DNA from: Paenalcaligenes faecalis
GTDB taxonomy: Bacteria; Pseudomonadota; Gammaproteobacteria; Burkholderiales; Burkholderiaceae_B
DNA length: 64,000 bases
Direction: 5' to 3'
Assembly (NCBI RefSeq): GCF_027557445.1
Contig: NZ_CP106841.1
Location: 2,094,001 to 2,158,000 of the forward strand
Below, piece after piece: positions 1-8,541 of the stretch. How positions within the stretch are numbered: position 1 is the first letter of the stretch; every line of letters starts with the position of its first letter. The notes under the pieces are model-generated. The model had not been told where the DNA came from. It made no database searches and worked only from the letters and a program-made list of their open reading frames with translations. The position numbers and the translations under genes were made by a program.

Positions 1-52
1 GGTCGGTCTGTAATGTGAGCCAAGCACGATCAATAGCTGTAGATGGTTGCAT
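1..52 (-). CDS. start of an unidentified gene, cut by the window edge
   Basis: An open frame of 17 codons starts with ATG at 52 and runs off the left edge without a stop, reading MQPSTAIDRAWLTLQTD. A purine-rich AGGCAGGG precedes the ATG. It lies 17 bases downstream of the UDP-sugar dehydrogenase stop on the same strand, so it is probably the next gene of the polysaccharide operon. Too little is visible to name a family. Confidence 0.4.
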   Translation of the reverse strand, partial: MQPSTAIDRAWLTLQTD

Positions 53-69
53 ACCCTGCCTTTTACTTT

Positions 70-1344
70 TTACAAACGTAAATCCGAATCATTACGATCC
101 AAGATATATTTCAGATCATAAAGCACATGAGGAGCCTTACCTAAAGCTCGGATTTTTTCAGCGCCCATGTTTTTAAACTCGTCATGAGCCACGGCCAACA
201 CAATACCGTCATACTGCCCCATTTCAGGTTGAGTAATTGGTTTAATCCCGTATTCTTTATGCGCTTCTTCGGCATCGACCCAAGGATCAAACACATCGAC
301 ATTGACATCATACTCAGCGAGCTCATGCACAATATCAACAATACGAGTATTCCGTAAATCTGGACAGTTTTCTTTAAAAGCCAACCCCATAATCAAGACC
401 CGAGAACCCTGCACCTGAATGCATTTTTTTGTCATGCTTTTGACAAGCTGAGATGCCACATAGGCCCCCATGCCATCGTTTAAGCGACGCCCCGCCAAAA
501 TAATCTCAGGATGATAACCAATAGACTGGGCTTTATGTGTTAGGTAGTAAGGATCAACACCAATACAGTGCCCACCCACTAAACCGGGGCGGAAAGGCAG
601 GAAGTTCCATTTAGTGCCTGCTGCCTCTAGGACGTCCAAGGTATCAATACCAAGCTTATTAAAAATTAAGGTGAGCTCATTGATTAAGGCGATATTCACA
701 TCACGCTGGGTATTTTCAATGACCTTCGCGGCTTCAGCCACACGTATGGAGGCTGCTTTATGAGTACCCGCCGTAATAATTTCTGAGTACAGTGCATCAA
801 CCACGTCAGCGATCTCTGGGGTGGAGCCAGACGTTACCTTGCGTATAGACGGGAGGCGATGGACTTTATCACCTGGGTTAATGCGCTCTGGACTGTAGCC
901 TGCAAAAAAGTCTTCGTTAAAGCGTAATCCAGAAACACGTTCAAGCACTGGCACACAGTCTTCTTCGGTTGCCCCTGGATAAACGGTGGATTCATAAATG
1001 ACGATGTCACCACGTTTTAAGACCTTACCAATGGTCTCGCTAGCGCGAATCAAGGGAGTCAAATCCGGACGTTTATACTCATCAATCGGCGTGGGAACAG
1101 TCACAATGTATACATTAGCCTGCGCAAGCTCAGACGCATCACTGGTATAACGTAGCTGGGCTGCCGTTTTTAGCTCTTCGGGCTCGACCTCAAGGGTGTT
1201 ATCAATTCCGCTGCTTAACTCGGCAATACGGCGTGGATTAATATCAAAGCCCAACACATCGCGTTTTTTGCCAAATTCTACTGCCAAGGGCAAACCTACA
1301 TAGCCCAAACCAATCACGGCAAGTTTAATGTTTTGCAAATCCAA
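70..1344 (-). CDS. tviB: nucleotide-sugar dehydrogenase, TviB/WbpO type
   Basis: This is a 424-residue NAD-dependent UDP-sugar 6-dehydrogenase of the UDP-glucose/GDP-mannose dehydrogenase family. It would oxidise the C6 hydroxyl of a UDP-N-acetylhexosamine to the uronic acid in the cytoplasm, supplying capsule, Vi-like antigen or O-antigen synthesis. The N-terminal Rossmann motif GLGYVGLP is at residues 12-19. The central helix includes [17 protein letters not shown], and the catalytic cysteine lies in [11 protein letters not shown] near residue 260. The C-terminal domain carries [15 protein letters not shown]. Length is normal for TviB/WbpO proteins. Family members differ in using UDP-GlcNAc or UDP-GalNAc, and the sequence alone does not decide. 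The WecA-like transferase gene lies 30 bases upstream on the same strand, which fits one polysaccharide operon. Confidence 0.88.
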   Translation of the reverse strand: MDLQNIKLAVIGLGYVGLPLAVEFGKKRDVLGFDINPRRIAELSSGIDNTLEVEPEELKTAAQLRYTSDASELAQANVYIVTVPTPIDEYKRPDLTPLIRASETIGKVLKRGDIVIYESTVYPGATEEDCVPVLERVSGLRFNEDFFAGYSPERINPGDKVHRLPSIRKVTSGSTPEIADVVDALYSEIITAGTHKAASIRVAEAAKVIENTQRDVNIALINELTLIFNKLGIDTLDVLEAAGTKWNFLPFRPGLVGGHCIGVDPYYLTHKAQSIGYHPEIILAGRRLNDGMGAYVASQLVKSMTKKCIQVQGSRVLIMGLAFKENCPDLRNTRIVDIVHELAEYDVNVDVFDPWVDAEEAHKEYGIKPITQPEMGQYDGIVLAVAHDEFKNMGAEKIRALGKAPHVLYDLKYILDRNDSDLRL

Positions 1345-1374
1345 CGTTATTCTCCAAAAATAAAAAACGCAGGC

Positions 1375-2523
1375 TTATTCAGACCGTTCACGTTTTGCCC
1401 GTCGTACTGATGGTAATAACAACCATGCCGGACGACGCCAATGTACCAAGCGCGCATATAGCCAGATATAACTACAAGCGAACACCACCAAACTAGCACC
1501 AAGCATCCACGGATTATTCCACCAAATCGTGGCAGGAACCAAACCAATTAGTACCAGCCCCCATAAATAAGGTGAGGCCATTGCATTCGAGGTAGGAGGC
1601 ACATAACGACGCCCCTCTTTAACCACTCTAACACGGACTAATCGACGAAAGATAAGCTGATGCAAGTGTAAGGAGTCCGGCTGGTCTACCGGCACACCTC
1701 GTTTAAACTTACGCCGCCAAATCGAAAACAACGTTTCAAAAACAGGGTAAAACAGCACCGCCAATGCATAAAATGGCGACACACTGGGATTACGAACCAC
1801 TAGCTGGACGGCCAGTTCAGCCAACATAAAACCCAAGAAGTACGCCCCGCCATCACCTAAAAAGACGCGACCAAAAGGAAAGTTCCAAGCCAAAAACCCA
1901 AAGGTAGCAGAGGCCAACGAAGAGGCAATTAAAAAGATGGGGTAATCCTGTACCTGCCAAGCTACTAATGCGATGGAGGTGGCCATCAATACAGCCACCA
2001 TCCCAGCCAGACCATTAATACCATCAATAATATTTAAGGCGTGAGTACAGCCACCCACCGCAATCATCGTGAAAAATAAAGAAATAGGCCAAAAAGCTAA
2101 AATCCAATCAGCCCAACCTACCCCGACTCTAGATACCCCGCCTAATAGCCACCAAGCAATAGCCGCCGAGGCAAAGGCTGCCAACAACCGTTTCAAAGAG
2201 CCCACATCTTTGGTGATGTCTTCGACTAAACCGGCTACAAATACAGGCAAAGCTGCTACGAACAACACAGGCCACAACCACGTTAATGTCATATTGCTTG
2301 GGCCTAAAACCAAAAGCCCTGCCAAACTGCCCGCCAAAATAGCTAAGCCTCCAACACGAGGTGCTGGACGTAAATGTGTAGCCTGTGGCTTTGACATATC
2401 AGTGTCACCAGTCAAACGACCGTGCCAGCGTTCAGAGAACACAATGATGCCACCGACCAAAAAGGCAACAACAGATATGGATAGCCACGTTAAAAAATCC
2501 CAAGCCGGAGCTGAACTCACCAC
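1375..2523 (-). CDS. WecA/MraY-family polyprenyl-phosphate sugar-1-phosphate transferase
   Basis: This 382-residue integral membrane protein belongs to glycosyltransferase family 4 (WecA, WbpL, MraY). These enzymes move a sugar-1-phosphate from a UDP-sugar to undecaprenyl phosphate, the first membrane step of O-antigen or capsule units. Visible motifs are RPAPRVGGLAI near the first loop, NIIDGINGLAG near residue 168, FLGDGGAYFLGF, and the His-rich cytoplasmic loop LHLHQLIFRR typical of the family. About ten hydrophobic segments are present. The start is a GTG preceded by GAGG; a second GTG follows immediately, so the exact start is uncertain by one codon. With the adjacent UDP-sugar dehydrogenase it probably forms one operon. 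The acceptor is inferred from the family and the sugar is not known. Confidence 0.85.
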   Translation of the reverse strand: MVSSAPAWDFLTWLSISVVAFLVGGIIVFSERWHGRLTGDTDMSKPQATHLRPAPRVGGLAILAGSLAGLLVLGPSNMTLTWLWPVLFVAALPVFVAGLVEDITKDVGSLKRLLAAFASAAIAWWLLGGVSRVGVGWADWILAFWPISLFFTMIAVGGCTHALNIIDGINGLAGMVAVLMATSIALVAWQVQDYPIFLIASSLASATFGFLAWNFPFGRVFLGDGGAYFLGFMLAELAVQLVVRNPSVSPFYALAVLFYPVFETLFSIWRRKFKRGVPVDQPDSLHLHQLIFRRLVRVRVVKEGRRYVPPTSNAMASPYLWGLVLIGLVPATIWWNNPWMLGASLVVFACSYIWLYARLVHWRRPAWLLLPSVRRAKRERSE

Positions 2524-2759
2524 GACGCCTCACTTAAAACAACCACTTTATTATGAGCTGTATTTGTAACAACGCGAAGTCGATAAGCGATACAGATGCT
2601 ACAAAAAAACAGCTATTCAGCAAAATCAATGCTTGCTAGACCTGATATTAAAGGCCGCAGATATGCATTATGCTTGAGCTTAGGAGTTTACGCTGCTTTG
2701 TAGAGTATGTTTACAATTTCATGCATAAAACCCGTACCTACTATACCTAAGGAATCCGT

Positions 2760-2948
2760 ATGCCATTTATTACTATTGATTTATTCGAAGGTCGAAGCCT
2801 CGAAACCAAACGTGAGCTCGTAGAAACCTTAACGGCTGAAACTAGCCGCATCTTAGGCTGCTCCGCGGACTCAGTTCATATCCGATTCAATAATGTAAAA
2901 CAAGAAGACTGGTCCACCGGGGGTACCTTGTGGGCAGATAAAAAATAA
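2760..2948 (+). CDS. 4-oxalocrotonate tautomerase family protein
   Basis: This small protein of 62 residues begins MPFITIDLFEGR. Removal of Met would leave the N-terminal proline that acts as catalytic base in 4-oxalocrotonate tautomerases. The length and the pattern of a proline-led strand, a central helix (KRELVETLTAETSRIL) and a second strand (VHIRFNN) match the family, which works as a hexamer of such monomers. A clear AAGGA lies 6 bases before the ATG. It stands alone, convergent with the LysR gene. No aromatic meta-cleavage genes adjoin it, so its substrate is unknown. Confidence 0.8.
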   Translation: MPFITIDLFEGRSLETKRELVETLTAETSRILGCSADSVHIRFNNVKQEDWSTGGTLWADKK

Positions 2949-2965
2949 TCTCTCTGCGCTTTTTT

Positions 2966-3874
2966 TCAGCCTTGTTCCCAATAACCAGGCTGATTATATA
3001 TTTGACGTAAATAGTCCGTAAACACTCGAATTTTCGCAGGTAAATAACGTTGTTGTTGATAAACTGCCTGAATGTCATAGTCTGAAATCGCATAATCATC
3101 CAGCACGGTCACTAACTCACCGCGCTTAATTTCAGCCTGTATTTCCCACGTAGATCGCCAACCTATTCCCCAACCCTGTTTGACCCAGTCATACAATAAC
3201 TCGCCATCATTACAATCCAAATCACCCTGCACGCGCACTGAAAACATCTGCCCATCACGTAAAAAAGTCCAGCCGTGCTGCTGTCCCCCCTGTTGATTAA
3301 ATGCCAAACAGTTGTGTTGTACTAACTCTTCGGGCTGCAAGGGCACGCCATAGCGAGCAAAATAATCGGGAGTCCCACACACCACTCGTTGATTTGGAAA
3401 TAAACGCACCGCCACATAATTGGGATCATAAACAGCACCGACTCGAATCCCCATGTCATAGCCTTCCCGAACTAAATCAATCACGCTGTCGGTAAAGTTA
3501 AACGAAAGGCGTAAATCTGGATAACGTTTTTTAAACTCTAAAACATGAGGCGCCACATGCTGACGACCAAAGGACGCCGGGGCCGACACCACTAAATGCC
3601 CACGCATTGCATTATGTTGATCGCTGATGCTGGCTTCAGCCATTTCAAAATCATGTAGCAGTTGTTTGCACTGCTCTAAGAACTGCTCACCTAGATCCGT
3701 TAATGTAAGCCCACGAGTAGAGCGGTGCATCAAGCGTACTCCCAACCGTTTTTCTAGGGCATCTAAGCGTCGCCCTAAAATAATTGGGGTGACGCCTTCG
3801 ACCTGTGCCGCGGCGGCAAAGCTGCCCTTTTCCGCGATAAGAGCAAAACTACGAATTTCAGTATACCGACTCAT
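2966..3874 (-). CDS. LysR-family transcriptional regulator
   Basis: This 302-residue protein has the LysR architecture. An N-terminal winged helix-turn-helix spans roughly residues 5-65, with GSFAAAAQVEGVTPIILGRR and LGVRLMHRSTRGLTLTDLGE visible. A periplasmic-binding-protein-like effector domain follows. It lies 87 bases from, and divergent to, the hyi-glxR pair, the usual arrangement for a LysR protein and its target operon, so control of hydroxypyruvate/glyoxylate genes is a reasonable inference. No strong ribosome binding site precedes the ATG. The effector is unknown. Confidence 0.85.
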   Translation of the reverse strand: MSRYTEIRSFALIAEKGSFAAAAQVEGVTPIILGRRLDALEKRLGVRLMHRSTRGLTLTDLGEQFLEQCKQLLHDFEMAEASISDQHNAMRGHLVVSAPASFGRQHVAPHVLEFKKRYPDLRLSFNFTDSVIDLVREGYDMGIRVGAVYDPNYVAVRLFPNQRVVCGTPDYFARYGVPLQPEELVQHNCLAFNQQGGQQHGWTFLRDGQMFSVRVQGDLDCNDGELLYDWVKQGWGIGWRSTWEIQAEIKRGELVTVLDDYAISDYDIQAVYQQQRYLPAKIRVFTDYLRQIYNQPGYWEQG

Positions 3875-3961
3875 AAGACCATAAATAGCAATCAGAGGTT
3901 CTGCGCAATAAGTGCGATTTCATTACACTACCATCATAGCCCCCCCTTTGAAGGAGACGCC

Positions 3962-4744
3962 ATGCCTAAATTTGCCGCTAACCTCAGCTTATTATTCACT
4001 GAGTATGATTTTCCAAAACGTTTTGTTCACGCTGCCGCCGCTGGTTTTACTGGCGTCGAGTTTCTGTTTCCCTATGACTACGATCCCTACCAAATCAAGC
4101 AATGGCTTGATGATCAGGAACTAGAGCAAGTGCTATTTAATTTGCCTGCCGGTCACTGGGGCTCAGGAGAGAGAGGCCTAGCTTGTTTACCTAGTCGCCA
4201 AGATGAGTTTCGTGAAGGCGTACATCAGGCCATGGAATATGCCGAGGTCTTAGGAAACCATCTGCTGCACTGCATGGCTGGCATCAAACCTGAAGGCATG
4301 TTGTTTGCTGACGCCCTCGACTGTTATATAGAGAATATCGAATACGCAGCAAATGTTGCAGCACAGCATAATCGCATTATTTGCATTGAGCCGATTAACA
4401 GTTATGACATGCCCGGCTACTTATTAAATTACAGCGAGGATGCGATTGAAATTATCAGCGAGCTAGGACACCCCCATGTACGCCTGCAATACGATATGTA
4501 CCATGCCCAGCGTATGGAAGGACATTTAAGCCAAAGCATTGAACGCCTATTGCCCTATATCGCGCATATCCAAATCGCGAATAATCCAGGTCGCCACGAA
4601 CCTCATTTAGGTGAACTTAATTACGGTTTTATCTTTCACATGCTCAACCAGCTGCAATATGATGGGTGGATTGGTTGCGAATATATTCCAGCCACCACCA
4701 CAGCCGAAGGGCTAAGTTGGCTGCGCGCCTACCGTAACAAATAA
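3962..4744 (+). CDS. hyi: hydroxypyruvate isomerase
   Basis: This 260-residue cytoplasmic TIM-barrel protein of the xylose-isomerase-like sugar-phosphate isomerase family opens MPKFAANLSLLFTEYDF and contains GFTGVEFLFPYDY, as Hyi proteins do. Hyi interconverts hydroxypyruvate and tartronate semialdehyde. Metal and substrate ligands expected of the family are seen as E in CIEPINSYDMPGYLL, D and H in QYDMYHAQ, and the late E in IGCEYIPA. The length is standard. AAGGAGACGCC gives a strong ribosome binding site. The reductase gene begins 15 bases after its stop, so the two enzymes act in sequence on tartronate semialdehyde. Confidence 0.9.
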   Translation: MPKFAANLSLLFTEYDFPKRFVHAAAAGFTGVEFLFPYDYDPYQIKQWLDDQELEQVLFNLPAGHWGSGERGLACLPSRQDEFREGVHQAMEYAEVLGNHLLHCMAGIKPEGMLFADALDCYIENIEYAANVAAQHNRIICIEPINSYDMPGYLLNYSEDAIEIISELGHPHVRLQYDMYHAQRMEGHLSQSIERLLPYIAHIQIANNPGRHEPHLGELNYGFIFHMLNQLQYDGWIGCEYIPATTTAEGLSWLRAYRNK

Positions 4745-4759
4745 CCTCAGGAGAACAGC

Positions 4760-5653
4760 ATGGAAAAAATTGCATTTATTGGTTTGGGCATTATGGGTGT
4801 GCCTATGTGCTTAAACATCATGAAAGGTGGCTATCCTGTCTTTAGCTATACACGTAGTCAGACGCATCCATCGATTCCCGAGGCAGGTGCCACGATCTGC
4901 GATAGCCCCCGTGCTGCCGCAGAGCAAGCCGACATCATTATTATGATCGTCAATGACACCCCCAATGTAGAGCATGTCTTATTTGGTGAAAATGGCGTCA
5001 GTGAAGCAGATCTAACAGGGAAAATTATTGTGGATATGAGCACGATTTCCCCTGTTGCAACCAAAGAGTTTGCAGCAAAAATCATCGCAGCGGGTGGGGA
5101 TTATATAGATGCTCCCGTATCGGGGGGTGATGTAGGAGCCCAAGCCGGATCACTCAGTATTATGGTCGGAGGGTCGGAAGCCGCCTTTACGCGTGTGTTA
5201 CCTATTTTTACACTGATGGGGCAAAACATCACCCATATCGGCGAGGTCGGTACCGGTCAAATCACCAAAATGGCCAATCAAATCATTGTGGCACAAAGTA
5301 TTCAGGCCGTAGCCGAAGCACTGGTTTTAGCTTCTAAAGCCGGGGCTGACCCAGAGAAAGTCCGTCAAGCCTTAATGGGAGGATTTGCTAACTCTCGTAT
5401 TTTAGAAGTTCATGGCAAACGCATGACCTCTGGCTCCTTTCAACCGGGCTTCAAGATCGATCTGCATCAGAAAGATATTACGAGCGCACTTAATACAGCG
5501 CGGGAAATCGGTGTAGCTCTACCCGGCGCGGCTGTCTTTCAACAATTACTTAGTAGCTGTGTCGCCCAAGGTGGTGGAAACTGGGATCATTCCGCTGTGA
5601 TTAAAGTCATAGAACAACTAGCCCATCATTCCATTCGAGATGAAAAGGCATAA
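4760..5653 (+). CDS. glxR: 2-hydroxy-3-oxopropionate (tartronate semialdehyde) reductase
   Basis: This 297-residue member of the beta-hydroxyacid dehydrogenase family reduces tartronate semialdehyde to D-glycerate with NAD(P)H. The N-terminal dinucleotide motif is GLGIMGVPM (residues 8-16). The substrate motif DAPVSGGDVGAQAGSL and the catalytic lysine in GTGQITKMANQ are both present, followed by the C-terminal helical domain. A CAGGAGA ribosome site precedes the start. It follows hyi in one operon. Glyoxylate carboligase (gcl), the usual source of tartronate semialdehyde, is not in this window, so the pair may serve hydroxypyruvate instead. The call is firm at family level; the substrate is supported by the hyi neighbour. 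Confidence 0.88.
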   Translation: MEKIAFIGLGIMGVPMCLNIMKGGYPVFSYTRSQTHPSIPEAGATICDSPRAAAEQADIIIMIVNDTPNVEHVLFGENGVSEADLTGKIIVDMSTISPVATKEFAAKIIAAGGDYIDAPVSGGDVGAQAGSLSIMVGGSEAAFTRVLPIFTLMGQNITHIGEVGTGQITKMANQIIVAQSIQAVAEALVLASKAGADPEKVRQALMGGFANSRILEVHGKRMTSGSFQPGFKIDLHQKDITSALNTAREIGVALPGAAVFQQLLSSCVAQGGGNWDHSAVIKVIEQLAHHSIRDEKA

Positions 5654-5700
5654 GAGAGTAAAATTGATTTTTATCAACAAATTACGTTTCTAAAGCACAA

Positions 5701-5728
5701 AAAAAACCCGAGATCAAAAGATCTCGGG
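5701..5728 (-). terminator. intrinsic terminator of the small RNA (and coq7 read-through)
   Basis: The stem CCCGAGATC (5707-5715) and GATCTCGGG (5720-5728) is a perfect 9-bp inverted repeat around a 4-base loop. On the minus strand it is followed directly by a T-run, so it terminates leftward transcription. On the plus strand there is no T-run, so it does not serve glxR. Confidence 0.85.
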
Positions 5729-5849
5729 CAAATCCACCAAAGGAGGAGGGTGGAGGAGACAACCGGGGCATGTTGGGCTACAAGGGGTTTTCCCGAGCCT
5801 AGGCAATACATTAGGGTTATTCCCGTTGCGCTGCCTTTCAACATCCAAT
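5701..5849 (-). ncRNA. candidate trans-acting small RNA with an anti-Shine-Dalgarno loop
   Basis: The 320-base gap between glxR and coq7 has no gene but is densely structured on the minus strand. From a likely start near 5849 the RNA could fold as a three-way junction: outer helix 5839-5844 with 5770-5775, arm 5832-5836 with 5801-5805 enclosing a GGGAATAACCC hairpin, and arm 5796-5799 with 5776-5779 enclosing GGGAAAACCC. Next comes a hairpin with stem TCCACC/GGTGGA (5749-5754 with 5733-5738) whose ten-base loop is CUCCUCCUUU, the complement of a strong ribosome binding site. It ends in a perfect 9-bp terminator stem and U-run. A promoter sits directly upstream. The fold is by eye; function as a trans-acting RNA is inference. 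A coq7 3' UTR origin is the main alternative. Confidence 0.6.
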
Positions 5850-5855
5850 AACTAA

Positions 5856-5884
5856 AGTGTAGTATTTATTTTGGTGCAATGCAA
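5856..5884 (-). promoter_or_regulatory. sigma-70-type promoter of the small-RNA candidate
   Basis: On the minus strand TTGCAT (5884-5879) and TACACT (5861-5856) are separated by exactly 17 bases. Five of six and four of six bases match the consensus boxes. The predicted start is about 5849, just before the outer helix of the RNA candidate. It lies downstream of the coq7 stop, so it would make a transcript independent of coq7. Confidence 0.55.
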
Positions 5885-5974
5885 GATATAAGACACTTTC
5901 CGTACCCTATTTGTGGTTTTATCACAAAGCCCCCACAAAAATTCACAAAAAGTCTTTAGGCATAAACCCTAGTC

Positions 5975-6682
5975 CTAGACACGATAAGCACTGGTAGTCA
6001 TCACCTTCGACATCAAACGCATTGCCATTTTAATAGGGGCAGGTAAATTTTTAGCCCCGTTATCTTCGGCAGTAGTGCGATGTGAAATCTCATCTATACG
6101 CATTTGGTCAACGATTTTACGGGAACGCTCGTCTTTCTCTGGCAAAGACACAAGGTGCTCCTCTAGGTGTTTTTCTACTTGTCGCTCTGTCTCGGCCATA
6201 AAGCCTAAGTTATAAGGCGTACCAGCACGACTCGCAACCACCCCTAAGCCCAATGAAGCCGCATACCAAATAGGATTAAAAATACTTGGGCGGCTACCCA
6301 ATTCTTTGAGGCGATCATCACACCAAACTAAATGATCGACCTCTTCGGAAGACGCCTGATATAACAGTTTTTTAATGGCTTCATCCTTAACCATTAAGGC
6401 TTGGCCTCGGTAAAGAGCCTGTGCGCAGACCTCGCCTACATGGTTCACTCGCATCAACCCCGCGGCATGGCGTGCCTCGGTATTGCTAAGGTGTTCCTCT
6501 GGTTGCGACACCATCCTGCCCGCAGGATTAGGACGCGAAGCTTGGGCTGAACGACTAATCACATGCAAAGCATGCCCTAGCTCAGTTAAAGCGGAATCAA
6601 ACAAAGAACGTCGACGCTCTAGTTTGGGCGCATAATTTATTAATGGCGTGACACGGGTTTCTGATTGAATGTCGGTAGTCAT
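5975..6682 (-). CDS. coq7: 2-polyprenyl-3-methyl-6-methoxy-1,4-benzoquinol hydroxylase (Coq7)
   Basis: Coq7 is a ferritin-like di-iron monooxygenase that hydroxylates demethoxyubiquinol in the penultimate step of aerobic ubiquinone synthesis at the inner membrane. The 235-residue protein shows the carboxylate/histidine ligands in MRVNHVGEV (Glu84), EEVDHLVW, ETERQVEKH and the final DEISH motif. Many betaproteobacteria use Coq7 where E. coli uses UbiF. The frame is open 26 codons further upstream, but the ATG at 6682 has AAAGGA before it and gives the normal length, so I choose it. It is divergent from osmC. Confidence 0.92.
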   Translation of the reverse strand: MTTDIQSETRVTPLINYAPKLERRRSLFDSALTELGHALHVISRSAQASRPNPAGRMVSQPEEHLSNTEARHAAGLMRVNHVGEVCAQALYRGQALMVKDEAIKKLLYQASSEEVDHLVWCDDRLKELGSRPSIFNPIWYAASLGLGVVASRAGTPYNLGFMAETERQVEKHLEEHLVSLPEKDERSRKIVDQMRIDEISHRTTAEDNGAKNLPAPIKMAMRLMSKVMTTSAYRV

Positions 6683-6803
6683 AGCCTTTTCCTTTATCGA
6701 TGTAATGAATCCATTTACGCGCTTAAACGCTACAATAGAACTATTGTAGGTCAAAGTCACACTATCACTTTGCCCTAAATCACTCTACTAAGGACGACTC
6801 ACC

Positions 6804-7244
6804 ATGGAATGTACAGTTAATTGGAACCACAATAATGGCATGCTTTTCGTAGCCAGCACAGGCAGCGGTCATGTCACAGTGATGGATGGGGCAGTAGAAG
6901 GTGGTGGGCACGACAGCGCCCCGCGTCCTATGGAAATGATGTTAGCCGGCGCAGGTGGCTGTGCAGCCTACGATGTGGTGTTGATCCTAAAACGTGGTCG
7001 TCACCAAGTCACAGACTGCCAAGTTAAACTGGTCTCTGAGCGCGCAGACACGGACCCCAAAGTTTTCACCAAAATCGTGTTTGAGTTCATTGTGTCTGGA
7101 ATTAATCTATCAGCCCAAGCGGTAGAACGTGCCGTACAACTTTCCCATGATAAATACTGTTCAGCCAGCGCTATGCTTGCTAAAACGGCAGCGGTTTCCT
7201 ATACCGTAGAGATTCGTAATACGCAGGAATCCCATGAAAACTAA
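6804..7244 (+). CDS. OsmC-family peroxiredoxin-like protein
   Basis: This 146-residue cytoplasmic protein has the OsmC/Ohr fold. The two redox cysteines expected of the family are visible in [10 protein letters not shown] (mid-protein) and [11 protein letters not shown] (C-terminal helix). OsmC-type proteins reduce organic hydroperoxides through this thiol pair, although the YhfA-like branch to which this short form is close has no firmly proven substrate. Its last codons overlap the start of thyA by 11 bases, so the genes are cotranscribed and probably translationally coupled. Confidence 0.85.
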   Translation: MECTVNWNHNNGMLFVASTGSGHVTVMDGAVEGGGHDSAPRPMEMMLAGAGGCAAYDVVLILKRGRHQVTDCQVKLVSERADTDPKVFTKIVFEFIVSGINLSAQAVERAVQLSHDKYCSASAMLAKTAAVSYTVEIRNTQESHEN

Positions 7245-8034
7245 TCAATATGAACAACTCATGCGTCATGTCTACGAACATGGCGTAGAAAAAACAGACC
7301 GTACTGGCACAGGTACTCGGTCCGTCTTTGGCCATCAAATGCGTTTTGACCTTAGCCAAGGCTTCCCTATGGTCACTACTAAAAAACTCCATACCCGCAG
7401 TATTTTTATAGAATTACTGTGGTTTTTACGTGGCGATAACAACGTGAAATGGCTGCACGACCATCAAGTCAGCATCTGGGATGAATGGGCAGATGCCAAT
7501 GGTGACTTAGGCCCAATTTATGGGGTGCAGTGGCGCTCTTGGCCTACCCCTACTGGTGGGCATATTGATCAAATTTCAGATCTGATTCAGCAAATTAAAC
7601 AAAATCCTGATTCACGCCGTTTAATCGTATCGGCATGGAATGTAGCCGAAATCAAAAACATGGCCTTGCCTCCTTGTCATGCCCTATTTCAATTTTATGT
7701 GGCCGATGGCAAGCTATCCTGTCAGCTCTATCAGCGCAGTGCCGATATTTTTCTGGGCGTACCCTTTAATATCGCTAGCTATGCGTTATTAACTCATCTT
7801 GTTGCTCAACAATGCGACCTAAAGGTAGGTGACTTTATCTGGACAGGCGGAGACTGCCATTTATACAGCAACCACCTAGAGCAAGTCGAACTACAACTTA
7901 GCCGCGAACCCCGCGCCTACCCGCAGCTACGCATCAAACGTAAACCCGCCAGTATTTTTGATTATGAATACGAAGACTTTGAAATCGTAGACTACGACCC
8001 TCACCCTCATATTAAAGCTCCTGTGGCGATTTAA
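7234..8034 (+). CDS. thyA: thymidylate synthase
   Basis: ThyA methylates dUMP to dTMP using 5,10-methylene-tetrahydrofolate and releases dihydrofolate. The 266-residue length, the arginine region [12 protein letters not shown], the catalytic Cys148 in [12 protein letters not shown], the RSAD motif and the C-terminal IKAPVAI are all canonical. An AGGAA precedes the start inside the osmC reading frame. The next gene, folA, recycles the dihydrofolate that ThyA makes, and its ATG overlaps the thyA stop (TAATG). Confidence 0.98.
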   Translation: MKTNQYEQLMRHVYEHGVEKTDRTGTGTRSVFGHQMRFDLSQGFPMVTTKKLHTRSIFIELLWFLRGDNNVKWLHDHQVSIWDEWADANGDLGPIYGVQWRSWPTPTGGHIDQISDLIQQIKQNPDSRRLIVSAWNVAEIKNMALPPCHALFQFYVADGKLSCQLYQRSADIFLGVPFNIASYALLTHLVAQQCDLKVGDFIWTGGDCHLYSNHLEQVELQLSREPRAYPQLRIKRKPASIFDYEYEDFEIVDYDPHPHIKAPVAI

Positions 8035-8528
8035 TGATGCATAAACCAAAATTACGTATGGTAGTGGCCTACTCCACTAACCGTTGCATAGGCAAAGACA
8101 ACGATCTGCCTTGGCGTCTACCCAATGATCTAGCCCATTTCAAAGCCGCTACGATGGGCCTTCCTATTATTATGGGGCGTAAAACCTGGGAGTCCTTGGG
8201 CCGCCCCTTACCTGGCCGTCCTAATCTAGTCATCAGCCGTAATGCTGACTATGTGGCTACAGGTGCCACGACTTACCCTAGCTTAGAGTCTGCTATAGCT
8301 GCCTGTACTGACTTTGACATGGCTTGTATTATTGGTGGGGAACAAATTTTCGGCCAGGGTCTACTCATCGCCGATGAAATTATCGCCACTGAAGTCCATG
8401 CTCAGGTTGAAGGCGATACATTTTTCCCCCCTTTAACAGCAGACTGGGTGGAAACACAACGTGAGCCTCAGCCCGAGGAAAATGGCTATCAATACGACTT
8501 TGTAATCTACGAGCGTCAGCCCAATTAG
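8034..8528 (+). CDS. folA: dihydrofolate reductase
   Basis: This 164-residue chromosomal type I dihydrofolate reductase reduces dihydrofolate to tetrahydrofolate with NADPH. Seen are the substrate region GKDNDLPWRLPNDLAHFK with the active-site Asp, the NADPH motif IIMGRKTWESLGRPLPGR, and the IIGGEQIFGQGL segment. Its start overlaps the thyA stop (TAATG), the common coupling of these genes. A second ATG directly follows the first, leaving one codon of ambiguity. No sign of acquired trimethoprim-resistance type sequence is seen. Confidence 0.97.
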   Translation: MMHKPKLRMVVAYSTNRCIGKDNDLPWRLPNDLAHFKAATMGLPIIMGRKTWESLGRPLPGRPNLVISRNADYVATGATTYPSLESAIAACTDFDMACIIGGEQIFGQGLLIADEIIATEVHAQVEGDTFFPPLTADWVETQREPQPEENGYQYDFVIYERQPN

Positions 8529-8541
8529 CACTCATTCGATT

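Noticed and set aside
2069-2569. A 166-codon plus-strand open frame opposite the WecA-like gene
   Set aside because: It is antisense to a well-supported membrane transferase, has low-complexity Lys/Pro/Thr composition and no family features; it is a shadow of the real gene.
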